23,926 nt of DNA from IMG/VR virus record IMGVR_UViG_3300009702_000087, positions 1-23,926 of that record, one strand, 5' to 3'. Of this stretch, positions 14,387 to 22,493 are shown piece by piece. This DNA is from a virus. Numbering within the stretch: position 1 is the stretch's first letter; each line of letters opens with the position of its first letter. A model generated the notes under the pieces. It was not told the DNA's origin. It did no database searches and worked only from the letters and a program-made list of their open reading frames with translations. Position numbers and translations under genes: made by a program.

Positions 14387-14754
14387 TGGCCATCGAGATC
14401 GAGCCCCTCCGTGCGGACCACATCTGGCGTTTCGTCGAGGATTTCCCATTCAACGAGTTTCCGGTTAATATCTGGGCCGGCAAGGCAGCGGTAGCGGTGG
14501 AAGGCGACGAGGTGCTCGGGATTGCCGGCATATCCGTGATCGGCGACACGGCGACCGTAGGCATGATCCTGTCGGAACATATGCGGAAACACCCCTTGTT
14601 CCTGCACAAGCACACGCTCTATGGGATCGAGGGCTTGAGAAAGCAGGGAGTCACCACGATAAGGGCGCATGCGGAGAGCGACACCGGTGCACGCTGGCTG
14701 CGCCGCTTGGGCTTCATCGAGGACCATGGCTGGTACGTCAAATGTCTGGCATAG
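14386..14754 (+). CDS. GNAT-fold acetyltransferase-like protein at the gp13 position
   Basis: A 122-residue protein from ATG 14386 (TGATG overlap; GGGAG upstream); GTG 14383 is an in-frame alternative. The pattern is that of a compact GNAT domain: EIEPLRADHIWRFVED at the start, a central DEVLGIAGISVIGDTATVGM strand pair, and ESDTGARWLRRLGFIEDHGW near the end, the Ala-x2-(Leu/Phe)-Leu-x2-Leu-Gly-Phe motif of the family. The canonical Arg/Gln-x2-Gly-x-Gly/Ala acetyl-CoA loop is not obvious, so catalytic activity is doubtful. GNAT-like proteins occur at the place of T7 gp13 (internal virion protein A) in many podoviruses, between nozzle and gp14-like genes, so a structural role is as likely as an enzymatic one. 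Confidence 0.78.
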   Translation: MAIEIEPLRADHIWRFVEDFPFNEFPVNIWAGKAAVAVEGDEVLGIAGISVIGDTATVGMILSEHMRKHPLFLHKHTLYGIEGLRKQGVTTIRAHAESDTGARWLRRLGFIEDHGWYVKCLA

Positions 14755-15233
14755 ACCTAGCGACAGCCCTCGCGCTCGCTGGCACCGCTGTCGGTACCGT
14801 CGGCGTGATCCAGCAAGGCGAAGCGGCGGCGAGCCAGGCCAAGTTCCAGGCGGAACAAGCGTCGAGGCAGGCAGAGATCGAGCGACAGAAGGCCGATCGC
14901 GCGCGCGCCGCGGGCAGGCAGCGCGAGGAGGATTTCCGCCGCAACCAGGCGCTTCTCATGGCGCGGCGCAGAGCAATCCTCGGCGCCAGCGGCGTCCAGA
15001 CGGATACCGGTGCTCCCTTGTTGACCTCACAGGACTTTGCGAGCGAGGTCGAATTGGAGGCCCAGCGCTTGAGGTCGAACGCGCTCACCACATCGACGCG
15101 GTTGGACCAGGCGGCGACGCTTCAAGCGGATCAGGCGGGGTTGTTCCGGAGCGCGGCAGGCTCCGCTAGGGTCGGCGGTCTGGTCCGCGGAGGCGCGTTG
15201 CTTCTGACGGGCGTCGGCAAGGCGCTGGCATAG
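14742..15233 (+). CDS. Internal virion protein B-like (gp14-type) ejection protein
   Basis: A 163-residue protein starting 13 bases before the end of the GNAT gene. An N-terminal hydrophobic segment (ATALALAGTAVGTVGVIQ) is followed by a long Ala/Gln/Arg-rich helix (residues ~25-75), then ILGASGVQTDTGAPLLTSQD followed by a second helix, and a hydrophobic end (GGLVRGGALLLTGVGKALA). This order (membrane-like segment, helix, small-residue turn with Gly-Val-x-Thr-x-Thr-Gly, helix, hydrophobic tail) is the one seen in T7 gp14-type proteins, which form the outer-membrane part of the ejection conduit. Assigned by pattern and position, not alignment. Confidence 0.8.
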   Translation: MSGIDLATALALAGTAVGTVGVIQQGEAAASQAKFQAEQASRQAEIERQKADRARAAGRQREEDFRRNQALLMARRRAILGASGVQTDTGAPLLTSQDFASEVELEAQRLRSNALTTSTRLDQAATLQADQAGLFRSAAGSARVGGLVRGGALLLTGVGKALA

Positions 15234-15242
15234 GGTGACCCG

Positions 15243-17441
15243 ATGGTAGTCAAGCTCCCCACCGCTTCCGCAGCCGCCTTCGGATCGCCGCGTAGGGCGC
15301 GCCGGTTGCAGCCGGTCCCGACGGCGGCGAACGTCCCCCAGGTGCAGGTGCAGCCCGACCCTGGCTTGCCCGCGCTCGTGGCGCCGCGTGGCGCGTTCGG
15401 TGGTCAGATCGGGGCCGGCTTGGAGGTGGCCGGCAATGTTGCAGCGCGGATTGGCATCGAGAATCTGCGTGATGCAGAGAGAGCCCAGCGACTGAAAGCA
15501 GATCGGGATTTCACCGAGTTTCTGTCGGGAGTGAACGCGGATGTCCTGCAAAAAACCGACCTTACGTCCGATAACGAGGTCAACGCGGTAAAGTCCCAGG
15601 TCGATAAGAAGGCGAGCGAAGTTCTTTCCAACTTCCAAGGCAGTCAGCAAGGCCGGACGCTTCTTACGGATCGGATCGAACGCCGCAGGATTGCCTTTTT
15701 CGACAAACTTGCTGTCGCCAAGGTCACTGCCAAGCGTACGCGGCGAAGCAACGACCTTCAAAAGGGTATCAATTCGGTCTTGTCCAGTGTCGAGCAGGAC
15801 GCGGCTGTCGTCGCAAATGGACCCGGCGCCCCTGATGTCGTTGACGTATTCAAGAAGCACTCGGCTGATTTGCAAGACCAGTTGATTTTTCAGAATACCC
15901 CGCCGGACCTTTTCCGCGGCGCGGTCTCCGCAGGCAATCTCGCAATCGCCAAGTCGATGATCGATGCGCTGATCCAGGAAGGCGATACGACACGAGCGCA
16001 GCGTCTCATCAACAGCGAACGATTGCACGATGTGCTTCCGCCGCAGGCGCGGCGAGATTTTGCCGAGCGCATCAATCGCGTCGAGCGAGCGATGCAGAAA
16101 GACGATGCGAAGATCGCCCAAGCAAGAGAGATCGCGAAATTGGAACTAGGCAATTCTGCGACGCAGGATCAGATAGACGCTCGCGCAGGCCAGATTTTAG
16201 AGGGCAGCAAAGGCTTCCACATCATCCAGACAACTACGGGTGACGTGATTGGCATCGATCCGCATACGGGCGCCGCTCGGGTCCTGATAGAAGGGCCATC
16301 GGCACAGGAATTGGCGGACAGAGCAGCCGCTGTAGAAACCGCGAAACAGACCGCCAGGACTGAAGTGTTGGGCCGACTTTTCAAGAATCTTGGCATTGGC
16401 ACCGGCGCCGACAGTGGCGCGTCCCAGGTGGATCAGAGAAGTGGAGTGGGTGCCACGCCGCAATCGCCGTCGGATATTGGTGGTCAGGCCGCCCCGACCG
16501 ATCCTGAGACAGCGGCGTTGGCAAAGGGACAGGAGCCTCCGTCAGTCGCGCAACCTTTTGCCGACACGCAGGAACGTCCTACCAATGACATGAAGGACGC
16601 CATGCGTTTGTTCGTCGCAGCGAGGGGATTCATGCTCGCCGGTCAGACACAAATGGCAAACTCGATCCTGTCCCAGGCACGTTTTCTTGTCGATAACAGC
16701 GCCGAAATTAGGAAGAGCCGCGAACTCGACAAGACCCTGAGCGTCCAAGCAGCGGCGGCATTGGGCGTCGGAGTTGGCACGACTGTAAGAGACGCCCTCG
16801 GCAAGATTCCGCCTTCCTTGGAACAACAGGCCGAGAGCCGCGCACGTGGCACCGCGTTCGGGAAGGGACAGATCGAAGCAAAACAGACGATCCGGTTCAT
16901 CGATAGTGGGCTCGAACAGACGGCTAATATCATCAGCAAGATCGAAGCCGACCCATCGCTGGTGGGTGTCACTGGTAGTCTGCGCAAGACCGGCCAGACG
17001 GTCGTGCAGGTGTTAGGCGACCTAGGCGCACGCAATTTGGTCCAACGGGCAAAAAACATTGCTCTTTCGGACGCGGACCTGACCCCCGATCAATTCAATG
17101 GGCTGTTCAACGATCCAACGCTCTCGACCTTGGACATCATTCAAAACAGCCTAGGCATAACTCTTGCTCGAGTTCTGAATCCGAAAAACAGAGTTCCTGT
17201 GGAGATCATCAAACGTTCGATCGACAGTGTTGCGCTTACTGGTCTTGAGTCATCCAAACAGGTGCTGGACAGGTTACGATTCGTTCAGAGGTTTCTAAAA
17301 GATCAGAAAGCCAGATTGCAGAGGGACTTCCGCTTGGGTGAGGCCGAGCCGACGTTCAGGATTGAAAACGGAAAAGCGGTGCCTACTAACGATGCCGCGA
17401 AACGAATCTTCGGCGGCCAATCCCGCAATCCGGGTCAGTGA
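15243..17441 (+). CDS. Large internal virion protein (gp15-position ejection protein)
   Basis: A 732-residue protein, near the size of T7 gp15 (747), with AGGGTGA before the ATG. The N-terminal ~60 residues are Pro/Val/Arg-rich. Residues ~75-310 are helical with Ala/Gln/Lys repeats (FTEFLSGVNADVLQKTDLTS and many DRIERRR-type helices). Around residue 335-360 a small insert FHIIQTTTGDVIGIDPHTGA resembles a beta-hairpin tag common in phage proteins. The C-terminal third is helical with EQTANIISKIEADPSLVGVT and SKQVLDRLRFVQRFLKDQKA. No transglycosylase motif was seen. It should form the periplasmic part of the DNA ejection channel. From about 15.5 kb the DNA is visibly more A+T-rich than the head genes. 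Its stop overlaps the next start (GTGA). Confidence 0.8.
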   Translation: MVVKLPTASAAAFGSPRRARRLQPVPTAANVPQVQVQPDPGLPALVAPRGAFGGQIGAGLEVAGNVAARIGIENLRDAERAQRLKADRDFTEFLSGVNADVLQKTDLTSDNEVNAVKSQVDKKASEVLSNFQGSQQGRTLLTDRIERRRIAFFDKLAVAKVTAKRTRRSNDLQKGINSVLSSVEQDAAVVANGPGAPDVVDVFKKHSADLQDQLIFQNTPPDLFRGAVSAGNLAIAKSMIDALIQEGDTTRAQRLINSERLHDVLPPQARRDFAERINRVERAMQKDDAKIAQAREIAKLELGNSATQDQIDARAGQILEGSKGFHIIQTTTGDVIGIDPHTGAARVLIEGPSAQELADRAAAVETAKQTARTEVLGRLFKNLGIGTGADSGASQVDQRSGVGATPQSPSDIGGQAAPTDPETAALAKGQEPPSVAQPFADTQERPTNDMKDAMRLFVAARGFMLAGQTQMANSILSQARFLVDNSAEIRKSRELDKTLSVQAAAALGVGVGTTVRDALGKIPPSLEQQAESRARGTAFGKGQIEAKQTIRFIDSGLEQTANIISKIEADPSLVGVTGSLRKTGQTVVQVLGDLGARNLVQRAKNIALSDADLTPDQFNGLFNDPTLSTLDIIQNSLGITLARVLNPKNRVPVEIIKRSIDSVALTGLESSKQVLDRLRFVQRFLKDQKARLQRDFRLGEAEPTFRIENGKAVPTNDAAKRIFGGQSRNPGQ

Positions 17442-19105
17442 CGAAGATGGGCAGCATCAGGATCGAAGGCGTCGGCACATTCCAGATCAAGGGCGACCAG
17501 CCCACGGACGAGGAGTTCAGCGCCATTATGGATGCCGCGAATAAAATCGCGGGATCGGAGGCTGTATCGCAGCCGGCCCAGCCAGTCCAAGCCAACCCTG
17601 CCCCACCGATACCGGAACCGCAACGCACTGGTACGCGCGGGACTAACGTTCCGCTCACTGACCTCCAGCCGACCGAGGGACCAGTCGGCATCGTGTCTCC
17701 GGAAGCGAGGCAACGTGCGCGCACCGCCGTCAATAATGCGCCAGGTCTGATCCAACTGCTCGCGGAGCTAACTCCATCGACGATTGGGGCAACCGCAGGA
17801 GCCGCCCTGGGGGCAGCGGGCGGCCCGGTCGGTGTGGCGGTCGGTGCCGGTCTTGGCGGGGCCGCAGGGGAAATATTCGCGCAGGAAACAGGCGTCGCTC
17901 CGCGAAGCAATTTGAACCTTGGGCTTGCCGCGGCTGGGCCGTCGGCAAGCCTCGCGGTACGAGGCGCTGGGAAACTCGTGGCTCGTGGAACGGGTTCGTT
18001 AATAAGGCGTTCTCCGTTCATTAAAAAATCGATTTCCGTCGTCGAGGGCGAGAAGGCTACGGAAAAAATAGGCAGTCTCGGCAGCGAACTTCTAGCAAAG
18101 CAGCGTGGTTTGTTGGCGCGCGGGTCATCGGAACTCTTCCAGGCGGTCAAAAAGGCTGGCGTGAAAATTGCGGGACGCGAACTCGACGCAACGCGCAAAG
18201 CCCTGGTCGAATTGTCTCAGGAGATCAAACCAATATCGGTGTTTCCTGAGGCGAAGCAAGCCAACCAACTGATAAAGAACGCGATCAAATCCCTATCGGG
18301 CGTCAATGATCTAGAGACCGTGGTAAGAACGAGACAGTTGATCGGTGCCGCCATCAGAAAGGCACAAAATGCGGGCGGCATACGGCTAGGCGCGAGCAAA
18401 AAGGTGTTTGCTGCGCTCAGCGATGATCTCGATCGTATCTCACAGCGGGAGGGTCTGACTGCCGACGCTGCAAAGCTCGCAAAGGCCGCCACTCAGCGGG
18501 CGAAACTGGAGTTTTCCGTACAGGAATTTGAAGGAGCGGTGTCGAAATTCACTGCGCCGTCCTCAGACGGAGGTGAATTTGTCGTCAATTTCAAGAGCCT
18601 ATCAAAGTGGTTTCATGATGTAACGGACCCGGCGAATCCGCGGTTCAACAAGAATTTTGCGACGGCTCTAAAGGACGACATTCCGGAAATCCGGGAACTT
18701 CTTAAGAAAACGGCTGCGGTGACAGGCGTAGGAAGCGCCGTTGGACGTGGCTCGATTGTCTTCAGAAACCTTTTTGCACGAACAGGCCGAACGGTCGTAG
18801 GCGGACTACTAGGCGGGATCATGGGCGGGCCTGCTGCCGCAGGGCTCGGCGCTCTTGCCTTTGCAAGTGGACCCGAGGTTATCGTTGCAGCGATGGTTAG
18901 TCCGAAAGGCCGCAAGCTCCTCGAAAAAGCGATCCGCCTCGGCAAGGGCCGCATCAGCGCGCAAAAGTGGGCCGTCATTGGGGAGTTCGTCGCACGTTCC
19001 GTTGGTGAAGGCGGCAAAGGTCCATCGAAGCCTGCCGGACGTGCGAAACGCGTAAGGCGATCGCGACCGAGTGGCGCGGGCAGGTCAATCCTGACCATGC
19101 CTTGA
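17438..19105 (+). CDS. Second large internal virion protein (gp16-position), glycine-zipper segments
   Basis: A 555-residue protein starting at GTG 17438 (GTGA overlap) or ATG 17447. It opens with GSIRIEGVGTFQIKGDQPTD, a short beta-hairpin tag plus Gly-Asp-x-Pro-Thr-x-Glu-Glu helix that I recognise from N-termini of phage internal proteins. A hydrophobic Gly/Ala stretch lies at about residues 110-150 (IGATAGAALGAAGGPVGVAV, then GAGLGGAAGEIF) and a second near 450-490 (VVGGLLGGIMGGPAAAGLGA), both with the small-xxx-small spacing of glycine zippers. Between them are long helices. T7 gp16 is far larger (1318) and carries a transglycosylase, which is absent here. Membrane-inserting ejection conduit protein is the best reading. 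The DNA is A+T-richer than average for the window. Confidence 0.75.
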   Translation: MTKMGSIRIEGVGTFQIKGDQPTDEEFSAIMDAANKIAGSEAVSQPAQPVQANPAPPIPEPQRTGTRGTNVPLTDLQPTEGPVGIVSPEARQRARTAVNNAPGLIQLLAELTPSTIGATAGAALGAAGGPVGVAVGAGLGGAAGEIFAQETGVAPRSNLNLGLAAAGPSASLAVRGAGKLVARGTGSLIRRSPFIKKSISVVEGEKATEKIGSLGSELLAKQRGLLARGSSELFQAVKKAGVKIAGRELDATRKALVELSQEIKPISVFPEAKQANQLIKNAIKSLSGVNDLETVVRTRQLIGAAIRKAQNAGGIRLGASKKVFAALSDDLDRISQREGLTADAAKLAKAATQRAKLEFSVQEFEGAVSKFTAPSSDGGEFVVNFKSLSKWFHDVTDPANPRFNKNFATALKDDIPEIRELLKKTAAVTGVGSAVGRGSIVFRNLFARTGRTVVGGLLGGIMGGPAAAGLGALAFASGPEVIVAAMVSPKGRKLLEKAIRLGKGRISAQKWAVIGEFVARSVGEGGKGPSKPAGRAKRVRRSRPSGAGRSILTMP

Positions 19106-19165
19106 GTGGCGCGATATGACGTGTAATGCTGATCCTCAGCCGCGACACCTGGTGGGAATGATGCC

Positions 19166-21733
19166 ATGACCTTATCGTCCGACGTCACCAAGGTCAGTTA
19201 TTTCGGCAACGGCTCCACAACACCCTTTGCCGTGCCCTTCATCTGGTGGGACGACACCGACCTCCGCGTCTTGCTGCGGGATGCCGCCGGCGTAGAGACA
19301 GAGTGGGTCCAGGGGACAGATTACACGCTCGTCGGCGGCAACGGCGCCTCCGGTACGCTGACTGCTACCGTGGCGCCAGCCACGGGCACGACCCTGGTCA
19401 TCAAGTCAAACCGGGCTGAAACGCAATTGGACGATTTCCCGCTTGGAGGTCCGCTGTCGTCGGCCACGCTGGAACAGGCCATCGACAAGACGGTGCGTCT
19501 TGTCCAGCAAAACTCCGAGGGGATCGGCCGATCCTTGCAGGTAGCGGAGACGGACCCGGCGTCGACGCAGATCGCTTCGGTCACAGCGCGCGCCAACAAG
19601 CTGCTCGGGTTCGACGCCGGCGGGAACTTTAGCTACACGTCGATCTTGACGGGGACGCCGACGGACATTTCCGGGAGCACGGTTCAGACGACTATCGGCA
19701 CGGTGGCATCGACCGTCGCCGATCGTTTCGGTGATCTACCCAATCTCAAGCGGGACTTCGGTGCTGTTGGAGATGGCGTGGCCGACGACACTGCGAAGGT
19801 CGTCGCGGCACATAACGCCCTGTCCGAGAACGACACCTTGTTCGTGCCGGATGGGCTTTACCGCTGCACGAGTACGGTCAACTGGACGAAGGCGATAAAC
19901 ATCATCGGGGTTGGGCCGGCATCGGCCTTCTATCTCGACGTTGGCGCTGCAAATGACGGGTTCGTCGTCGGCACCGATGCCGCGCTGATAGAGGGTATGT
20001 TCTGGCACGAGATCGGTTTCCTCGGGAAGACATGCCGCGACGTCCTCGTGCTGAAACACGTCACCAAGAGCGATTTGGGACGCGTGTTCGCCGGCACTGA
20101 CGAGGCGTTTGGTACGATCGGGAGATATTGCTTCCACACCATCGGTTCGCTGGTCAACCGCTATGCTTTTCTGTGTCCCGGCAACAACATGCCGGTCAAT
20201 ACGGTGCTGGGGACCAAAGCATATCACAACGCCGGGAACGGCGTCGTCTATGTCGCGCCGATAGCTGACAGCGCGCTAGGCATCGGCCAGAACGCCAATC
20301 GCTTCTACGTCCATTTGTTAGGGATCAAGGCATATAACGCGGCGACGGAAGCCGTGTTTTACCAGGCGGCGCAGAGCCCGACAGGCGGCAATTCCGTCAT
20401 TCAGGGGGCCATCGAGGGTCTCACCGCTCAGACGAACGCAGTGCCATTCAGGCTCGATCAGTGTGCAAAATTTCGCGTCGAGTCACTGCACATCGAGGGG
20501 TTTTCTCAACAATCCAAGCTCGTTGGAACAGTCGAGACCACGATCGTAGGTTCGCGCCTCGAAGCCGGTCTCGATATCGATTCAACCACCCTGTCTCCCG
20601 TGATCGATGGCAACGAGATCGTTGGCTATCTCACGATCGCAGCCAACGCGCTGCATAGTGGCGCACAGGTCGGCCGCAACCTGTTCAACGGGGCCTTCAA
20701 CATCCGCGACAAGAGCGGGCAGGTGGTCGGGACGGGGCCGAACCGTTTTTCATCTGGTACGGGGGGCGTATCACAGGCTCCGGCGACTCCTGGCGGCATG
20801 ATCTGGGGCGGGGGGCTCGACCGTTGGCGCGCCACTGGTTTTCCGGAAGGCGTTGCCGTGGTGGGGGCCGGCGTCACTTTGACGAAGACCGGCCTCGGAC
20901 AAGCGGACACCACGCGGTTCCATTCGGAGTTCGCGGCGAAGGTCACGACGACGAACGCGAGCACCGGGATCAAGTTCGTGGCCGAGTTCGAGCCAACGGA
21001 CGGCCATCGCCGCATCAAAGGCGAATGGATCACGGCGCTGGTCAAGGTCAAAATCCCTTCCGGTTCGACGACGACGACGGTTTGGCTCGCACCGACTTAT
21101 GCGCCGTCGGGTGCCATACTCGCGCCTTTCAACAGTACGACGACCGTCAGGGTCAACACGAAGGACGAAGACACGTGGCTTTACGCGACGGTCAAGGCCG
21201 AGAACGGTGCCGATACGTTTGTCGGGTTCCAGTTGCTCGCCGTGGAAGCAGGGGACTTCTACTTTGGTGACCCGGCTGTTTACGTCGGGGTTGCGCCGGC
21301 CTTCGGCAGCCATGTCCCGCCGCGTGTTCTGGCCGATGTCGTCACGATCGACGGTCAGCGCATTGGATTCGCCAGTGCGCCGCCGACCACAGGCGATTGG
21401 ATCCAGAACGACATTCTCATCAATAATGCGTCAGCTGTCGGACAGCCACTGGGATGGGTCTGCACCGTCAGCGGAGTGCCTGGAACGTGGGTGGCTCTGC
21501 CACTCGTGGGCGGCAGCAATAGCGGGACGATCACGACGGGGGTTTCGGTGAGCGGCAACAGTTCTCCGACCCACGGCCTAGGGCGCACCCCGGCCAAGGA
21601 TGAGGTGTCATTGACGCCTGTGTCCGATCCCGGCCCGATGCGCTTCTGGGTCAGCGCGACGAGCGCGACGACCATTACGATCGACTGGGCCGCCAACGAC
21701 AGCGTGGACCGTTCCATCGGCTGGTCCATCTAG
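19166..21733 (+). CDS. Tail fibre/tailspike with T7-type anchor and pectate-lyase-like beta-helix
   Basis: An 855-residue protein. Residues 1-~130 (VSYFGNGSTTPFAVPFIWWD, then TLEQAIDKTVRLVQQNSEGI) match the T7 gp17-like anchor that binds the tail. Around residue 189, LKRDFGAVGDGVADDTAKVV is the standard opening of pectate-lyase-type (Pectate_lyase_3) beta-helix domains; strand ladders (IEGLTAQTNAVPFRLDQCAK, TTIVGSRLEAGLDIDST) run to about residue 530. From ~535 a jelly-roll/lectin-like region begins (GGGLDRWRATGFPEGVAVVG ... DTFVGFQLLAVEAGDFYFGD). The C-terminus has RIGFASAPPTTGDWIQNDIL then WVCTVSGVPGTWVALP, a module common at phage fibre ends, and a last beta domain ending DRSIGWSI. It probably binds and may cleave a capsule or exopolysaccharide; active residues cannot be named from sequence. 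Confidence 0.9.
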   Translation: MTLSSDVTKVSYFGNGSTTPFAVPFIWWDDTDLRVLLRDAAGVETEWVQGTDYTLVGGNGASGTLTATVAPATGTTLVIKSNRAETQLDDFPLGGPLSSATLEQAIDKTVRLVQQNSEGIGRSLQVAETDPASTQIASVTARANKLLGFDAGGNFSYTSILTGTPTDISGSTVQTTIGTVASTVADRFGDLPNLKRDFGAVGDGVADDTAKVVAAHNALSENDTLFVPDGLYRCTSTVNWTKAINIIGVGPASAFYLDVGAANDGFVVGTDAALIEGMFWHEIGFLGKTCRDVLVLKHVTKSDLGRVFAGTDEAFGTIGRYCFHTIGSLVNRYAFLCPGNNMPVNTVLGTKAYHNAGNGVVYVAPIADSALGIGQNANRFYVHLLGIKAYNAATEAVFYQAAQSPTGGNSVIQGAIEGLTAQTNAVPFRLDQCAKFRVESLHIEGFSQQSKLVGTVETTIVGSRLEAGLDIDSTTLSPVIDGNEIVGYLTIAANALHSGAQVGRNLFNGAFNIRDKSGQVVGTGPNRFSSGTGGVSQAPATPGGMIWGGGLDRWRATGFPEGVAVVGAGVTLTKTGLGQADTTRFHSEFAAKVTTTNASTGIKFVAEFEPTDGHRRIKGEWITALVKVKIPSGSTTTTVWLAPTYAPSGAILAPFNSTTTVRVNTKDEDTWLYATVKAENGADTFVGFQLLAVEAGDFYFGDPAVYVGVAPAFGSHVPPRVLADVVTIDGQRIGFASAPPTTGDWIQNDILINNASAVGQPLGWVCTVSGVPGTWVALPLVGGSNSGTITTGVSVSGNSSPTHGLGRTPAKDEVSLTPVSDPGPMRFWVSATSATTITIDWAANDSVDRSIGWSI

Positions 21734-21749
21734 ATGGCGCTGCGGGGAC

Positions 21750-21787
21750 AAAAAATGGCCGCCGAATCTGACGACTCGAGGCGGCCA
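21750..21787 (-). terminator. Intrinsic terminator-like hairpin, oriented to stop leftward transcription
   Basis: TGGCCGCC (21756-21763) and GGCGGCCA (21780-21787) form a perfect eight-pair inverted repeat with a 16-base loop. On the minus strand the stem is followed by TTTTTT (complement of A 21750-21755), the classic layout. On the plus strand it is followed by AAGGG, so it is a poor terminator for the tail genes, though the stem could still pause RNA polymerase or shield the 3' end of the fibre mRNA. Confidence 0.5.
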
Positions 21788-21797
21788 AGGGAGGACA

Positions 21798-21803
21798 GGG
21801 AGG
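21798..21803 (+). promoter_or_regulatory. Shine-Dalgarno deciding a GTG start at 21809
   Basis: GGGAGG lies five bases before GTG 21809-21811. The frame also has ATG codons at 21734, 21755 and 21848, but the first two fall before or inside the hairpin without a ribosome site, and the last has only a GGTGGTGA stretch. GTG 21809 puts the hairpin outside the gene. Confidence 0.5.
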
Positions 21804-21808
21804 TCTCT

Positions 21809-22009
21809 GTGCCGAGACGCGATGATAGTGCCACCGGTGGTGACGTGATGCAAGAGGAAATCACGGAGTTTCTCTACGCCCCGCTCCACGCATGGGTGAC
21901 CTTGCTGGCCGCCGGGTGGCAGTTCGCCAACATGATCGCCGAGCCCATGGCCGGCACGCACGGGCTCTATGCCGTGCTGTTGGAGCGGTCGGTGGGGTCT
22001 GAACTATGA
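21809..22009 (+). CDS. Small hypothetical protein at the start of the lysis region
   Basis: About 66 residues from GTG 21809, or 53 from ATG 21848. After a polar start the core EEITEFLYAPLHAWVTLLAA followed by GWQFANMIAEPMAGTHGLYA and VLLER looks conserved, with the Ala-Gly-Trp, Ala-Glu-Pro-Met and His-Gly-x-Tyr-x-Val-Leu-Leu elements I associate with small proteins near phage lysis genes. The middle is moderately hydrophobic but lacks a clear membrane helix. No function is known to me. Its stop overlaps the next start (ATGA). Confidence 0.65.
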   Translation: MPRRDDSATGGDVMQEEITEFLYAPLHAWVTLLAAGWQFANMIAEPMAGTHGLYAVLLERSVGSEL

Positions 22010-22275
22010 TCGCCGGGGTCGCCCTCGCCGCCGGTATCGCCTGCGCCCCACCGCAGGTCGCGCACGATGTATTTCTCTCCTGGCTGTCAGCCAAATACAG
22101 CGAACGGGTCGTTGCGGAAGGGATCGCCGGCAAGGGGAAGGCGATCATCGAGATCACGGTGAGCAAGGCGGGGACCTGGACGGTGGTGGTGACCGATAGC
22201 GATGGGTGTAGTGGCATCATCGCGAGCGGTATGGCTTGGACGGTGGTTCCAGAGGCGCCGGGAGACGCGACATGA
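22006..22275 (+). CDS. Small secreted-type hypothetical protein in the lysis region
   Basis: An 89-residue protein beginning in an ATGA overlap. The N-terminus (IAGVALAAGIACAPP) is a short hydrophobic segment ending in Ala-Cys-Ala, signal-peptide-like but without a positively charged start and without a canonical lipobox. The mature part has DVFLSWLSAKYSERVVAEGI, then strands KAIIEITVSKAGTWTVVVTD followed by a Gly-Cys and GMAWT. The Gly-Thr-Trp-Thr and Gly-x-x-Trp pattern resembles small periplasmic phage proteins of unknown role. Its end overlaps the next start (ATGA). Confidence 0.65.
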   Translation: MIAGVALAAGIACAPPQVAHDVFLSWLSAKYSERVVAEGIAGKGKAIIEITVSKAGTWTVVVTDSDGCSGIIASGMAWTVVPEAPGDAT

Positions 22276-22493
22276 GCGACATAACAAGTTTGGCGGATTC
22301 CCTATTTGCGGAGTTTGGCGCCCTCGCATTGGGCTGGATCGGCTTCGCGATGCTCTTGTGGGCGAACATCACGTTGAGCCGCGCGCTCGTTCGCAATTAC
22401 TCGGTCAGCATCGAAGCAGCCACCGCAACGGCACGCGCGCTGTCGCTTCTTGCCGAGAAGATGGATCGACTCATGGAGAGGTCGAATGCCTAG
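22272..22493 (+). CDS. Single-transmembrane small protein (possible holin or antiholin)
   Basis: The start at ATG 22272 (73 residues) has GGGAG seven bases upstream and an ATGA overlap with the previous stop. Residues ~15-36 (FGALALGWIGFAMLLWANIT) form one strong membrane helix; the N-terminus is short and acidic, and the rest (RALVRNYSVSIEAATATARA followed by LSLLAEKMDRLMERSNA) is an amphipathic, probably cytoplasmic helix. Single-helix proteins of this size in a lysis region can be holins, antiholins or endolysin partners, but no family is recognised. Confidence 0.65.
   Translation: MSDITSLADSLFAEFGALALGWIGFAMLLWANITLSRALVRNYSVSIEAATATARALSLLAEKMDRLMERSNA

Noticed and set aside
15027-16121. 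Long open frame on the minus strand (364 codons)
   Set aside because: It lies fully opposite two genes with clear gp14- and gp15-type patterns; long antisense frames arise from G+C-rich codon bias, and the protein has no recognisable features.
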